DNA from: an uncultured Burkholderiales bacterium
Lineage (GTDB): Bacteria > Pseudomonadota > Gammaproteobacteria > Burkholderiales > Burkholderiaceae_C
Length of the DNA stretch: 42,234 nucleotides
NCBI GenBank assembly: GCA_902825995.1
Contig: CADEDE010000020.1
Coordinates: 1-42,234 of the forward strand
Direction of reading: 5' to 3'
Each line of letters begins with the position of its first letter. The stretch's first letter is position 1. A program made the position numbers and the translations under genes. Under the pieces are notes generated by a model, which was not told where the DNA came from, did not search any database, and was given only the letters and a program-made list of their open reading frames with translations. Positions 29,195 to 36,887 of this stretch are shown here, one piece after another.

Positions 29195-29647
29195 TCAGTA
29201 GCCGCCGCGGCCACCGCCGCCGCCGCCGTAGCCGCCGCCACCGCTGCGGCCACCGCCACCGCCGTAGCCGCCGCCACCGCCGCTGCGACCACCGCCGCCG
29301 CCGCCGTAGCCGCCGCCACCGCTGCCACCACCGCCGTAGCCGCCACCACCGCCGCTGCGACCACCACCGCCGCCGCCGCCGAAGCCGCCCGGACGCTCTT
29401 CGCGCGGGCGGGCCTCATTGACGACCAGCGGACGGCCGTCGAGGGCCTGACCGTTCATGCCACTGATGGCGGCTTGCGCCTCGGCGTCCGAGCCCATCTC
29501 GACGAAGCCGAAGCCCTTCGAGCGGCCGGTTTCCCGATCCATCATGACCTTGGCCGAAGTGACAGTACCGAACTGTCCGAATGCCGCTTGCAGCGACTCA
29601 TCACGCACGCTGTAGGCCAGGTTGCCCACATAAAGCTTGTTTCCCAT
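29195..29647 (-). CDS. Glycine-rich RRM RNA-binding protein
   Basis: The 150-residue protein has one RNA-recognition motif: RNP2 LYVGNL (5-10) and RNP1 KGFGFVEM (44-51). After residue 90 it is almost all glycine, with Arg/Ser and Tyr (repeats of GGGGGYGGGG and GGGGRSGGGG). It resembles the small cold-inducible or stress-linked RRM proteins of cyanobacteria and Proteobacteria, thought to act as RNA chaperones. MGNKLYVGNLAYSVRDESL is the true start, with AAGGGG just upstream. GATAAT on the minus strand (29743-29748) is the best -10 candidate and would give a 5' leader of nearly 90 bases, in line with post-transcriptional control. The Gly-rich tail is encoded by short GC-only repeats that could change in length. 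Confidence 0.93.
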   Translation of the reverse strand: MGNKLYVGNLAYSVRDESLQAAFGQFGTVTSAKVMMDRETGRSKGFGFVEMGSDAEAQAAISGMNGQALDGRPLVVNEARPREERPGGFGGGGGGGRSGGGGGYGGGGSGGGGYGGGGGGRSGGGGGYGGGGGRSGGGGYGGGGGGRGGY

Positions 29648-30109
29648 CGGGGAGCCCCTTTCAATCACCGTAAAACCATGTGGAGCTTCAACCCGTCGTG
29701 AACCATTCAAGCGAAGGTGCCGCATCCAGACACAGAGGGCGGATTATCGAAGAACTGGCCGCAAAGCCGCATGCTCGCTGGAAAAATTGTTGTTTTCTGT
29801 TCCCTGGCCACCCCAGCGACACCCGGGTTGGCCCTGGCTGAACCCCGAAAGTCGCGGCACCTTGCGCAGCCGCTCGCCGTATCGCGGATGCGCCGACCTT
29901 GATGTGGGCCAAGTGGGCGGCGCAAGGGTTGCACAAATCAGACGACAGGCGGCAACCTGCAAACCTTGACAGGTCCGCCGCGGACTTTGCATCGATAGAC
30001 TCGACGCGATGCGCCCCATCCCGCCCGACGCCCGACGCCCGACGCCCGACGCCCGATGCCCGATGCCCGATGCCCGATGCCCGATGCCCCGCGGTACGCC
30101 CCGAAGCCG
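29648..30109. other. Divergent intergenic region between RRM gene and histidine kinase
   Basis: This region of about 460 bases holds the long leader and promoter of the RRM gene on the left (T-rich patch near 29785-29800). On the right TTGACA (29966-29971) is a clear -35 word for the kinase, but no well-spaced -10 follows; GATAGA (29994-29999) is 22 bases away. A short frame starts at ATG 30009 and crosses the 7-bp tandem repeat. I see no other gene. Confidence 0.5.
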
Positions 30110-30113
30110 GTGA
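30009..30113 (+). CDS. Short upstream frame spanning the 7-bp repeat
   Basis: ATG 30009 opens a 34-codon frame beginning MRPIPPDARRPTPDARCP. Most of it is encoded by the tandem repeat, and it ends with a TGA (30111-30113) that overlaps the GTG at 30110 (GTGA), the preferred start of the histidine kinase. It may exist only to couple translation. No ribosome site is evident, so real translation is unproven. Confidence 0.3.
   Translation: MRPIPPDARRPTPDARCPMPDARCPMPRGTPRSR
30023..30085 (+). repeat. 7-bp tandem repeat (GCCCGAC)4(GCCCGAT)5
   Basis: Nine perfect head-to-tail 7-base units occupy 30023-30085: four GCCCGAC then five GCCCGAT. The unit length is not a multiple of three, so each gain or loss shifts the reading frame. 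Every GCCCGAT-GCC junction contains ATG, placing start codons in different frames just ahead of the kinase gene. Such tracts slip easily during replication. Confidence 0.95.
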
Positions 30114-32074
30114 GCACCAAGGGTCAGCGCGGTGGCGTGACGCCGCGTTGGCCGGCGGCTTTCGGCGCAGCCGCAGCCATTGCCGCCTTGGTGCTGCTCG
30201 CTGCGGCGCCGTTGTGGTGGCGCCGTGGCACCAGCAGCACCGACTGGCTGGCCGCCGCGGCGGCCGCGGCCCTGGGCGCGGTCGCCTTCGTGCTGCTGCG
30301 CCGGATGGTTCGCGAGTCGCGTCAGAGCGCCGTCGCGCTCGACCAGTTTTCGCAGCGCCTGCGCCAGGGCGATGTCGGCGGCGCCTTGCGCGCCGTGCGC
30401 GCCGACAGTGAACAGGCGCCGCCGAGCGGCGGCGATGCGTGGCCCGCGACATCGCGTTTTGGCAGCATCGGCCGCGAAGTCCAGAGCGTGCTGGGCGAGC
30501 GCGAGCGGCGCTGGCATGCGCGCATGCGCCTGTCGGCCGACTGGCACTGGGAAACCGACGCCGAGTTGCGCTTCAGTTGGGTTTCGCGCGACCTGGCCTC
30601 GCTGGTCAAGCTCGGCGTGCAGCCGCGCGACCTGATCGGCCGGCGCATCGACGCCGTGCCGGTATTCGAGCCGCCGGAAGACGGCTGGGGCGCACTGGTC
30701 GAACGCATGGCCCATCACAAAGCCCTGCGCGACCTGGTGCTCGAAGTGCGTCGCCCCGGTCGCCTCTCGGTATGGGTCGCGCTCAATGGCCGCGCCCATC
30801 GCGACGAGGCCGGCGCGTTTGCCGGCTACGAGGGTGTGGGCCGCGATATCACCGAACAACGCCTGGCCTATGTCAAGTTGACCGAAAGCGAACGCCGCCA
30901 CGCGCTGATGGCCGAATTGTCGGTCGATTGGTACTGGCAGACCGACGCCGAGCACCGCATCGACCAGTTCGGCCCGGTGGCGCGCGACCTGCTGGGTGAC
31001 CGTGCGACCGAAGCGCTCGGCCAGACGCGCTGGGAATTGCACCCCGACGGCGTCAGCGACGCCGAATGGGCCGCGCACCGCGCCGACCTCGATGCGCGCC
31101 GCCCGTTCCGCGGCTTCGAGTACGCCATCCGCCGGACCGGTCACAGCCTGCGCTGGATTTCGATCGGCGGGCAGCCGCGCTTCAATGCGCGCGGCGAGTT
31201 CGTCGGCTACCACGGCGTCGGCCGCGACATCACGCTGCGCAAGCGCGCCGAGCGCGTGCTGCTCAACCGCAACCAGGCCCTCGAGCACCAGGTCGCCGAG
31301 CGCACCGCCGATCTGGAGCAAAGCAACCGCGACCTCGAAGCCTTTTCGCGCCAGTTGGCGCACGAGCTGCGCACGCCGATCGGCCAGATCGCCGGCCTGG
31401 CCGATCTGCTCAAGAGCCGGGCCTGGGAACGCCTGGGCGAAGACGAGCGCGAATGGCTGCGCCTGCAGGGCCAGGCCGCGCGCGAGATGTCGCACACCGT
31501 GACCGCGCTGCTCGAGCTGGCGCGTTCGGCATCCACTGCGCTGCTGCTCGAAGCGGTCGATCTGACGGCCCTGGCGCAGGCCGTGATCGAGGATCTGCCG
31601 TGGATCGAGCGCCAGTCACCGGTCGAATGGGTCATCGAGCCCGGCCTGCGCGCGCACTGCAGCGCCGCGCTGGTGCGGGTGGCGCTGACCAACCTGCTCG
31701 GCAACGCCGCCAAATTCACCCGCGACGTCGCGGCGCCGCGCGTCGAATTCAGCCGCCATGCCGACAGCAGTGGCGACAACGTCGGCGAGAGCGACTTCGT
31801 CATCGGCGACAACGGCGCCGGCTTCGACGCCGAGTGCGCCGCCACGCTGTTCCAGCCCTTCGTGCGCCTGCACCGCAGCGATCAGTTCCAGGGCACCGGC
31901 CTGGGCCTGTCGATCGTGCGCCGCATCGTCGAGCGTCACGGCGGCAGCATCGCAGCCATCGGCGTGCCCGGCCGCGGTGCGCGCTTCGTCTTTCGCCTGG
32001 CTCCGGCGCGCACCGAGGAGCCGGCGCTGTCGGACAGCACGCAGGAGGCCGGTCTCAGCGACGCCGCGGCCTAG
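30110..32074 (+). CDS. Membrane sensor histidine kinase with two PAS domains
   Basis: From GTG 30110 the protein has 654 residues: two membrane segments (about 14-37 and 46-64) with almost no periplasmic loop, PAS domain 1 (about 139-250, starting RLSADWHWETDAELRF), PAS domain 2 (about 265-380, DWYWQTDAEHRI), a short coiled coil (LEHQVAERTADLEQSNRDLE), the phosphorylated His418 in LAHELRTPIGQIAGL, then the ATPase boxes NLLGNAAKFTR (N), DNGAGFD (G1) and GTGLGLSIVRRI (G2). Both PAS domains end GYxGVGRDIT, suggesting a duplication. It probably senses a cytoplasmic or redox signal. No response regulator gene is adjacent. An in-frame ATG inside the tandem repeat (30056) would add 18 residues. Confidence 0.9.
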   Translation: MSTKGQRGGVTPRWPAAFGAAAAIAALVLLAAAPLWWRRGTSSTDWLAAAAAAALGAVAFVLLRRMVRESRQSAVALDQFSQRLRQGDVGGALRAVRADSEQAPPSGGDAWPATSRFGSIGREVQSVLGERERRWHARMRLSADWHWETDAELRFSWVSRDLASLVKLGVQPRDLIGRRIDAVPVFEPPEDGWGALVERMAHHKALRDLVLEVRRPGRLSVWVALNGRAHRDEAGAFAGYEGVGRDITEQRLAYVKLTESERRHALMAELSVDWYWQTDAEHRIDQFGPVARDLLGDRATEALGQTRWELHPDGVSDAEWAAHRADLDARRPFRGFEYAIRRTGHSLRWISIGGQPRFNARGEFVGYHGVGRDITLRKRAERVLLNRNQALEHQVAERTADLEQSNRDLEAFSRQLAHELRTPIGQIAGLADLLKSRAWERLGEDEREWLRLQGQAAREMSHTVTALLELARSASTALLLEAVDLTALAQAVIEDLPWIERQSPVEWVIEPGLRAHCSAALVRVALTNLLGNAAKFTRDVAAPRVEFSRHADSSGDNVGESDFVIGDNGAGFDAECAATLFQPFVRLHRSDQFQGTGLGLSIVRRIVERHGGSIAAIGVPGRGARFVFRLAPARTEEPALSDSTQEAGLSDAAA

Positions 32075-32105
32075 GGCCCGGCGCGGCCGGCCTGAAGGGC
32101 GCAGC

Positions 32106-32118
32106 GACAATCGCCGCC
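32106..32118 (+). promoter_or_regulatory. -10-like box immediately before the TSUP gene
   Basis: GACAAT (32106-32111) is seven bases before ATG 32119, with only CGCCGCC between and no ribosome site. It matches the box before recQ exactly and suggests a leaderless transcript. Confidence 0.35.
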
Positions 32119-32901
32119 ATGCCCGCCGAGCTGGCCTCCGAACTGTTGTCGATCGCGCTGGCCGCCGGCCTGGCCGGTTTTGTCGATGCCATTGTTGGCG
32201 GTGGCGGCCTGGTTCTGCTGCCGGCCCTGTTCGCGGTCTATCCGACGGCCGCCCCGGCAACCCTGCTGGGCACCAACAAGGGCGGCGCCGTCTGGGGCAC
32301 GGCCTGGGCCACGGCGCAGTATGCGCGCCGCGTCACGCTGCGCTGGCACGCCTTGCTGCCGGCCATGGCCGCAGCCCTCGCCGGCAGCTTTGCCGGGGCC
32401 TGGGCGGTGACGACGGTCAATGCCCAGGGCCTCAAACGCGGCTTGCCCTTGGTGCTGGCCGCGATGCTGGCCTACACCCTGGCGCGCAAGGAACTCGGGC
32501 GCCATCACGCCCCGCGCTGGCAGGGCGGTCGTGAAGCCACGGTCGCCGCAGCGCTGGCGGCCGGGCTCGGCTTCTACGACGGGTTTTTCGGCCCCGGCAC
32601 CGGCAGCCTGTTCGTCTTCGCCTTCGTGCGTTGGCTCGGCTACGATTTTCTCAACGCCAGCGCCAGTGCCAAGCTGCTCAACACGGCGACGAATGCCGCC
32701 GCATTGCTGCTGTTCGCCTGGAAGGGCCACGTCTGGTGGCATCTGGCGCTGTTGATCGCGCTGGCCAATGTCGGCGGCAGCCTGCTCGGTATTCGCCTGG
32801 CGCTGCGGCACGGCGCGGGTTTTGTGCGCGGCGTATTTATCGTCGTCGTCGGCGCACTGATCGTGAAAGCCGGCTACGACGCCTTCGCTGGCGGGTTGTG
32901 A
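32119..32901 (+). CDS. TSUP (TauE/SafE) family membrane permease
   Basis: The 260-residue protein has about eight hydrophobic helices and the duplicated TSUP pattern: GFVDAIVGGGGLVLLPALF with LLGTNKGGAVWGT in the first half, and GFYDGFFGPGTGSLFVFAF with NASASAKLLNTATNAAALLLF in the second. Members export or import sulfur-containing or organic anions (sulfite, sulfonates, sulfoacetate). The substrate cannot be told here and no sulfur genes are nearby. It follows the kinase gene by 44 bases on the same strand but seems to have its own promoter. Confidence 0.9.
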   Translation: MPAELASELLSIALAAGLAGFVDAIVGGGGLVLLPALFAVYPTAAPATLLGTNKGGAVWGTAWATAQYARRVTLRWHALLPAMAAALAGSFAGAWAVTTVNAQGLKRGLPLVLAAMLAYTLARKELGRHHAPRWQGGREATVAAALAAGLGFYDGFFGPGTGSLFVFAFVRWLGYDFLNASASAKLLNTATNAAALLLFAWKGHVWWHLALLIALANVGGSLLGIRLALRHGAGFVRGVFIVVVGALIVKAGYDAFAGGL

Positions 32902-33056
32902 AGCGCCGGGGCTGCCTGCCGTGCCTGCGGTGCAGCGGCCGCTCGACGATGCCAGTTAGGGGTCGCCGTCGAAGGCACCTTTGGGAAAGCCCGCTGTGCG
33001 CGCGGCTGCGTCGGCGCTAGGCTGCACGCTTTACAGCCCCTGCAAAGGAAGTCCCG

Positions 33057-34751
33057 ATGAGCGCCATTGCCCCCGAATCGCTGGCCCTGCAGCGCCTGTA
33101 CCACTGGGAAAAGACGACCCCCGCGCGGGTGGTTTTCACGCAGCCCTTCGAAGGTGCCGCCAAAGGCAGCGGCCAGATCCGCACCTGGACCTGGCAGCAG
33201 GCGCTGGACGAAACCCGGCGCATGGCCACGCATTTGCAGGGCCTGGGCCTGCCCCCCGGCAGCAAGATCGCGCTGATCTCGAAGAACTGCGCTCATTGGC
33301 TGATGATCGACTGGGCCATCTGGATGGCCGGCCATGTCTCGGTGCCGCTGTACCCGACGCTGGCCGCCGAGACCATTCGCCAGATCCTCGAGCACAGCGA
33401 ATCCAGGCTGCTGTTCGTCGGCAAGCTCGACGGCTGGGACGGCATGAAGGCCGGCGTGCCGGCCGGGATGCCGTGCATCGGCACCGCGCTTTCGCCGAAG
33501 AACGATTTTCCGAACTGGGAAGAGATCGTCGCCAAAACCGCGCCGCTGGCCGGCCACCCGGTGCGCCCGGCCGACGAGCTGTGCACGATCATGTACACCT
33601 CGGGCACGACGGGCATGCCCAAGGGCGTGATGCACAGCTTCGGCGGTTTCGCCTGGAGTATTGCGGCGGGCCTGAAACGCGTGCCGCTCGACAGCAACTC
33701 GCGCATGCTGTCGTACCTGCCGCTGTCGCACATTGTCGAGCGCATGCTGGTCGAGCACGGCCTGCTGGCCACCGGGATGCAGCTGTTCTTCGCCGAGTCG
33801 CTCGAGACTTTCACCATCGACCTGCAGCGCGCCAGGCCGACCGTATTTTTCTCGGTACCGCGGCTGTGGGTGAAATTCCAGCAGGGCATCAACCACAAGA
33901 TGCCGCCGGCCAAGCTCAACCGGCTGCTGAAGATTCCGATCCTCGGCGGCCTGGTGCGCAAGAAGATCCTGAAGGCGCTGGGCCTGGATCAATGCGTCTT
34001 CGCCGCCGGCGGCGCGGCGCCGATGCCCCCCGACCTGATGCGCTGGTACGACAAGCTCGGCCTCGACCTGGTCGAGGGCTACGGCATGACCGAGAACTTT
34101 GCCATCTCGCATGCCACGCTGCCGGGCAAGCAGCGCCCGGGCACGGTCGGCCTGCCCTACGACGGCGTGCAAAGCCGCATCGACCCGGCCAACGGCGAAA
34201 TCCAGATGAAAAGCCCCGGCCTGATGCTCGGCTACTACAAGGAGCCGGGCCTGACCCAGGCGGCCTATACCGAAGACGGCTGGCTGCACACCGGCGACAA
34301 GGGCCAGCTCGACGCCGAAGGCAACCTGAAGATCACCGGCCGCGTGAAGGATCTGTTCAAAACCAGCAAGGGCAAATATGTCGCCCCCGCGCCGATCGAA
34401 GACCGCCTGGTGATGCACGAAGCCGTCGAGGCCTGCGCCGTCACCGGCGCCAACCTCGGCCAGCCGCTGGGCATCGTGATGCTGAATGCCGAGGGCATCA
34501 AGCAGGCCGCCGACGGCGAAGGCCGCAAGGCGCTCGAAGCCTCGTTGGCCGAGCACATGAAAGGCATCAACGACAAGCTCGACCCGCACGAGCAGCTCGA
34601 CTGCCTGGTGCTGGTGACGACGCCGTGGACGGTGGACAACGGCTTCATCACCCCGACCTTCAAGATCAAGCGCAATCGCATCGAGGAGGTCTATGCGGTG
34701 AGTTACGAGAAGTGGGTGGGGGCGCGGAAGAAGGTGATTTGGGCGCAGTGA
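33057..34751 (+). CDS. Long-chain acyl-CoA ligase (AMP-forming)
   Basis: The 564-residue protein is an ANL-superfamily adenylating enzyme of the long-chain fatty-acid group. It has YTSGTTGMPKGVMHS (180-194, ATP loop), LPLSHIVERM, EGYGMTENFAISHATLPGKQ, TGDKGQLDAEGNLKITGRVK with the hinge aspartate, and TFKIKRNRIEE with the C-terminal catalytic lysine. It activates a carboxylic acid to acyl-AMP and then acyl-CoA in the cytoplasm. AAAGGAAG precedes the ATG. It stands alone: the next gene is on the other strand. Its first 50 residues are unlike the ligase-like remnant at 1413-1517. Confidence 0.92.
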   Translation: MSAIAPESLALQRLYHWEKTTPARVVFTQPFEGAAKGSGQIRTWTWQQALDETRRMATHLQGLGLPPGSKIALISKNCAHWLMIDWAIWMAGHVSVPLYPTLAAETIRQILEHSESRLLFVGKLDGWDGMKAGVPAGMPCIGTALSPKNDFPNWEEIVAKTAPLAGHPVRPADELCTIMYTSGTTGMPKGVMHSFGGFAWSIAAGLKRVPLDSNSRMLSYLPLSHIVERMLVEHGLLATGMQLFFAESLETFTIDLQRARPTVFFSVPRLWVKFQQGINHKMPPAKLNRLLKIPILGGLVRKKILKALGLDQCVFAAGGAAPMPPDLMRWYDKLGLDLVEGYGMTENFAISHATLPGKQRPGTVGLPYDGVQSRIDPANGEIQMKSPGLMLGYYKEPGLTQAAYTEDGWLHTGDKGQLDAEGNLKITGRVKDLFKTSKGKYVAPAPIEDRLVMHEAVEACAVTGANLGQPLGIVMLNAEGIKQAADGEGRKALEASLAEHMKGINDKLDPHEQLDCLVLVTTPWTVDNGFITPTFKIKRNRIEEVYAVSYEKWVGARKKVIWAQ

Positions 34752-34845
34752 GGGGGCATCGCTGCAAGCCCGATCGTCGAGCACCAGGGGAAATCAGAGA
34801 CCCGTCGCTGACCCGTCATTGCTCTCCTGGTTCGGCGCCTTCGGC

Positions 34846-34884
34846 GGCCCTCACCCCGGCCCTCTCCCAGAGGGAGAGGGAGCC
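34846..34884. repeat. CCCTCACCCC...CCCAGAGGG repeat, single arm
   Basis: GGCCCTCACCCCGGCCCTCT, continuing CCCAGAGGGAGAGGGAG, matches one arm of the palindrome inside uvrA (25345-25382) with two differences. It contains the stop codon and the last dozen codons of the SnoaL-like gene on the minus strand. Confidence 0.8.
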
Positions 34885-35345
34885 GAGGCGAGAAAGCGCG
34901 CAAGATTTTTCGCCGCCGTCGCCCGCACCTTGTTGCGCAGCATCGGGCTCCAGCCCAGCAGCAGGCCCGGCGTGCCCAGGGCCTGGCGTGCCCAGCGCCA
35001 GAAATCGAAGCGGTCGCGCTGGCGCAGGATCAGGCCCTGCGCATCGAACTCGAACTCGGCGTCGATGATGTTGTGCACCATGCGGCCGGTGGCCGAGAAG
35101 CGGTAGGTCGGCTCCCAATGCGCGCTGCGCTCGGTGACCTGGCTCAGCTCGAGCTTCCAGACATCGCGGCCCTTGGCCTGGATGGCCCCGCAGAGCATGG
35201 CCCACATGCCGCCGATCTGCGCCCGGCCCTGCAGGGAGAAAGCCTCGTCGTCGAAGACGGCGCCCTGGGCATAGCAGGCGGCCATCGCCGCGGCATCGAG
35301 GCGCTCGAATGCGGCGTAGAGCCGCTCAATGGTGGTCCGGCTCAT
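34851..35345 (-). CDS. SnoaL-like / NTF2-fold protein, repeat-derived C-terminus
   Basis: The 164-residue protein begins MSRTTIERLYAAFERLDAAA, followed by MAACYAQGAVFDDEAFSLQG and GRMVHNIIDAEFEFDAQGLI. This is the cone-shaped NTF2/SnoaL fold used by many small enzymes and ligand-binding proteins. A tail of about 45 residues (LLGWSPMLRNKVRATAAKNL) follows, as in a common subgroup of these proteins. The final residues ([11 protein letters not shown]) and the stop are encoded by the repeat at 34846-34884, so the original C-terminus has been replaced. GAGGAG before ATG 35345 decides the start. The function is unknown; no neighbour helps. Confidence 0.78.
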   Translation of the reverse strand: MSRTTIERLYAAFERLDAAAMAACYAQGAVFDDEAFSLQGRAQIGGMWAMLCGAIQAKGRDVWKLELSQVTERSAHWEPTYRFSATGRMVHNIIDAEFEFDAQGLILRQRDRFDFWRWARQALGTPGLLLGWSPMLRNKVRATAAKNLARFLASAPSPSGRGPG

Positions 35346-35487
35346 AGGGTGCTCCTCATTGCCACGCAACCGCGGCCATATCGTTGGCGAAGATCGGCGA
35401 ACTCGACCATAGCCCTTTCAAGCCTTTCTTCGACAAGCGCGGCGCGGACGGTATTCATTGGGCGGGCTTCAAGGGCGGCTGGCGGAT
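35346..35487. other. Intergenic stretch with coding-like remnant
   Basis: No gene is complete here. On the plus strand, 35384-35487 reads without stops as LAKIGELDHSPFKPFFDKRG then ADGIHWAGFKGGWRIQ, rich in aromatic and charged residues, so it may be a piece of a lost gene. I do not recognise it. It directly adjoins the ABC-transporter remnant. Confidence 0.3.
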
Positions 35488-35710
35488 TCAGCGTGCATGC
35501 TGCCACACGGCCTGAGGCACGGCGGCCAACAGCCGCTGCGTATAGGGATGCGCCGCTGCGCGCAGCACCTGGGCCTGCACCGAGACATCGAGCGCGCCGA
35601 CCGGCTCCGATCAGCCGATCTGGCACCCGATCGGGTGCAGCGGGTTCAGCGCCGTCATCGGCTCCTGGAAAACCATCGCGATGCGGTCGCCGCGCAACGC
35701 GCACAGCCTC
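35488..35710 (-). pseudogene. Decayed oligopeptide ABC-transporter ATPase (DppD/OppF-like)
   Basis: On the minus strand three blocks of a peptide-transporter ATPase survive in one frame. LRGDRIAMVFQEPMTALNPL followed by HPIGCQI is the Q-loop region. After a TGA comes SEPVGALDVSVQAQVL, the Walker B/D-loop region. This joins directly to AAAHPYTQRLLAAVPQAVWQ, the conserved C-terminal HPYT segment, before a final TGA. Walker A, the signature motif and the switch-histidine region are missing, so at least three deletions happened. Its upstream end is cut by the hairpin repeat at 35711. No transporter partner genes are nearby. Confidence 0.75.
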
Positions 35711-35785
35711 ATGAGTAAATGTGGCTTTGCCACTTTACTCATACCCCCTCGGGGGGCGGACGACGTATGTCGTCGGCCTGGGGGC
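35711..35785. repeat. Hairpin plus C-run/G-run repeat at a gene 3' end (copy L3)
   Basis: A 15-base arm ATGAGTAAATGTGGC (35711-35725) pairs with GCCACTTTACTCAT (35729-35742), one base unpaired. Then CCCCCTCGGGGGG (35744-35756), a second perfect hairpin GACGAC-GTAT-GTCGTC (35759-35774) and GGGGG (35780-35784) follow. It lies 15 bases beyond the stop codon of the minus-strand epimerase gene, the same place and order as copies at 53-106 and 14822-14860. Confidence 0.85.
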
Positions 35786-35800
35786 GCTCTCTGTGCGAGA

Positions 35801-36793
35801 TCAAAGCGCTGGCGTGGCGAGCGGCCCGCCACGGCCGACGCCCAGGGCCAACAAGGCGTCGCGCAGCGCCACGGGCAGCGGCGTCGCCGGCAATTCACCC
35901 ACCTGCGCCTGCAACGCGGCGCCGTCGAGTTGGTGCGGCACGCGCCACAGATAACTCATGCGGGCCAGCTCGCGCCATAGCGGATAGACCAGGCCCAGCG
36001 TGCGCATGAGGCCCCACGGCATGGTGCCATGCCGCCAGTCGCCCGCGGGCCGCAAGCCGAGCACTGCCGCGGCCTGCTCGATGGCGTCGAGGAGTTGCGC
36101 GCCGGTCAGCGTGTGGCCGCTGAAATGCAGGCGCTGGAACGCCGCAGGCCCGCTGCGTTGCGCCGCGACCGCGACGAAGGCGCGCGCCAGATCGGGCAGG
36201 TAGGCCCAGGCATGCGGCAGGTCGAGCGGACCCGGATAAACCAGCTTGCCGCGCGCGAGATCCTTGACGATGGCCTGATCGAACCAGGTGCCCGTGCCGC
36301 TGCCGAAAAAGTCGCCGGCGCGGATGACCACGCTGTCCAGGCCGCTCGCGGCGCACGTGCGCATCTCGTCTTCGAGTTGGCTGCGCAGGCGGCCCTTGGC
36401 GGTGGTCGGGCGTTGCGGCGTGTCCTCGACCAGGCTGCTTGGCATGCCCGCGCCGAAATTGTAGATATTGCCCGGCAGCATGAAGCGCGCACGCAGGCGC
36501 TCGGCCACGGCCAGGCCCAGGCGTGCCAGCGGCAGCAGCTCGCGGTCCCAGCGCGTATAGGCCGGGTTGACGGCATGGACGACGGTGCATGCGCCGCCCG
36601 CGGCGCGGGCCAACGCTTCGGTATCAGTCAGCTCGATGGCCAGGTGTTGCGCGCCGGGTGGCAGCGACGCCGGCACGCGGCGGGCTTGCGCCAGCACGCT
36701 CCAGCCGGCGGCGGCGAAGGCCCGCGCGGCGGCCGCGCCGAGGTGGCCGTTGGCGCCGAGGATCAGCACGCGGGGGGTCGGGGTCAGGCTCAT
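35801..36793 (-). CDS. NAD(P)-dependent epimerase/dehydratase family protein
   Basis: The 330-residue protein is an extended SDR. The N-terminal cofactor motif GANGHLG (13-19) follows RVLIL, and ARR after the second strand suggests NADP(H). LPGNIYNFGAGMPSSLVEDT and TTAKGRLRSQLEDEM stand where the active-site Tyr and Lys segment normally lies, although the classic YxxxK is not evident. VVIRAGDFFGSGTGTWFD and FHFSGHTLTG-like LHFSGHTLTGAQLLDAIEQA follow. Many relatives are annotated as NAD-dependent epimerases of unknown substrate. It is divergent from a LysR gene 94 bases away, which probably regulates it. Its 3' end is marked by repeat L3. Confidence 0.85.
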   Translation of the reverse strand: MSLTPTPRVLILGANGHLGAAAARAFAAAGWSVLAQARRVPASLPPGAQHLAIELTDTEALARAAGGACTVVHAVNPAYTRWDRELLPLARLGLAVAERLRARFMLPGNIYNFGAGMPSSLVEDTPQRPTTAKGRLRSQLEDEMRTCAASGLDSVVIRAGDFFGSGTGTWFDQAIVKDLARGKLVYPGPLDLPHAWAYLPDLARAFVAVAAQRSGPAAFQRLHFSGHTLTGAQLLDAIEQAAAVLGLRPAGDWRHGTMPWGLMRTLGLVYPLWRELARMSYLWRVPHQLDGAALQAQVGELPATPLPVALRDALLALGVGRGGPLATPAL

Positions 36794-36887
36794 CGGCAGG
36801 CTCGGGGGGGGTCGATGGCCGGCAGTGTGGGCGCCGCGCAGCCATCCGGCAATCGCCTATCAGTGCAAGCCAGCTATACATTTATGC
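36794..36887. promoter_or_regulatory. Divergent promoter region, epimerase / LysR regulator
   Basis: The 94-base gap between the divergent genes is the natural place for a LysR operator. TATACA (36875-36880) is seven bases before the LysR ATG, another start-proximal -10-like box. The right 45 bases are AT-rich for this genome. No clear T-N11-A palindrome was identified. Confidence 0.45.

Noticed and set aside
29195..29400. Dense short repeats that might suggest a CRISPR-like or satellite array
   Set aside because: They are codons for the Gly-rich tail of the RRM protein, irregular and without spacers.
30023..30085. The 7-bp tandem array as a CRISPR or iteron set
   Set aside because: Units are contiguous without spacers and no replication or cas gene is nearby; a slippage tract explains it better.
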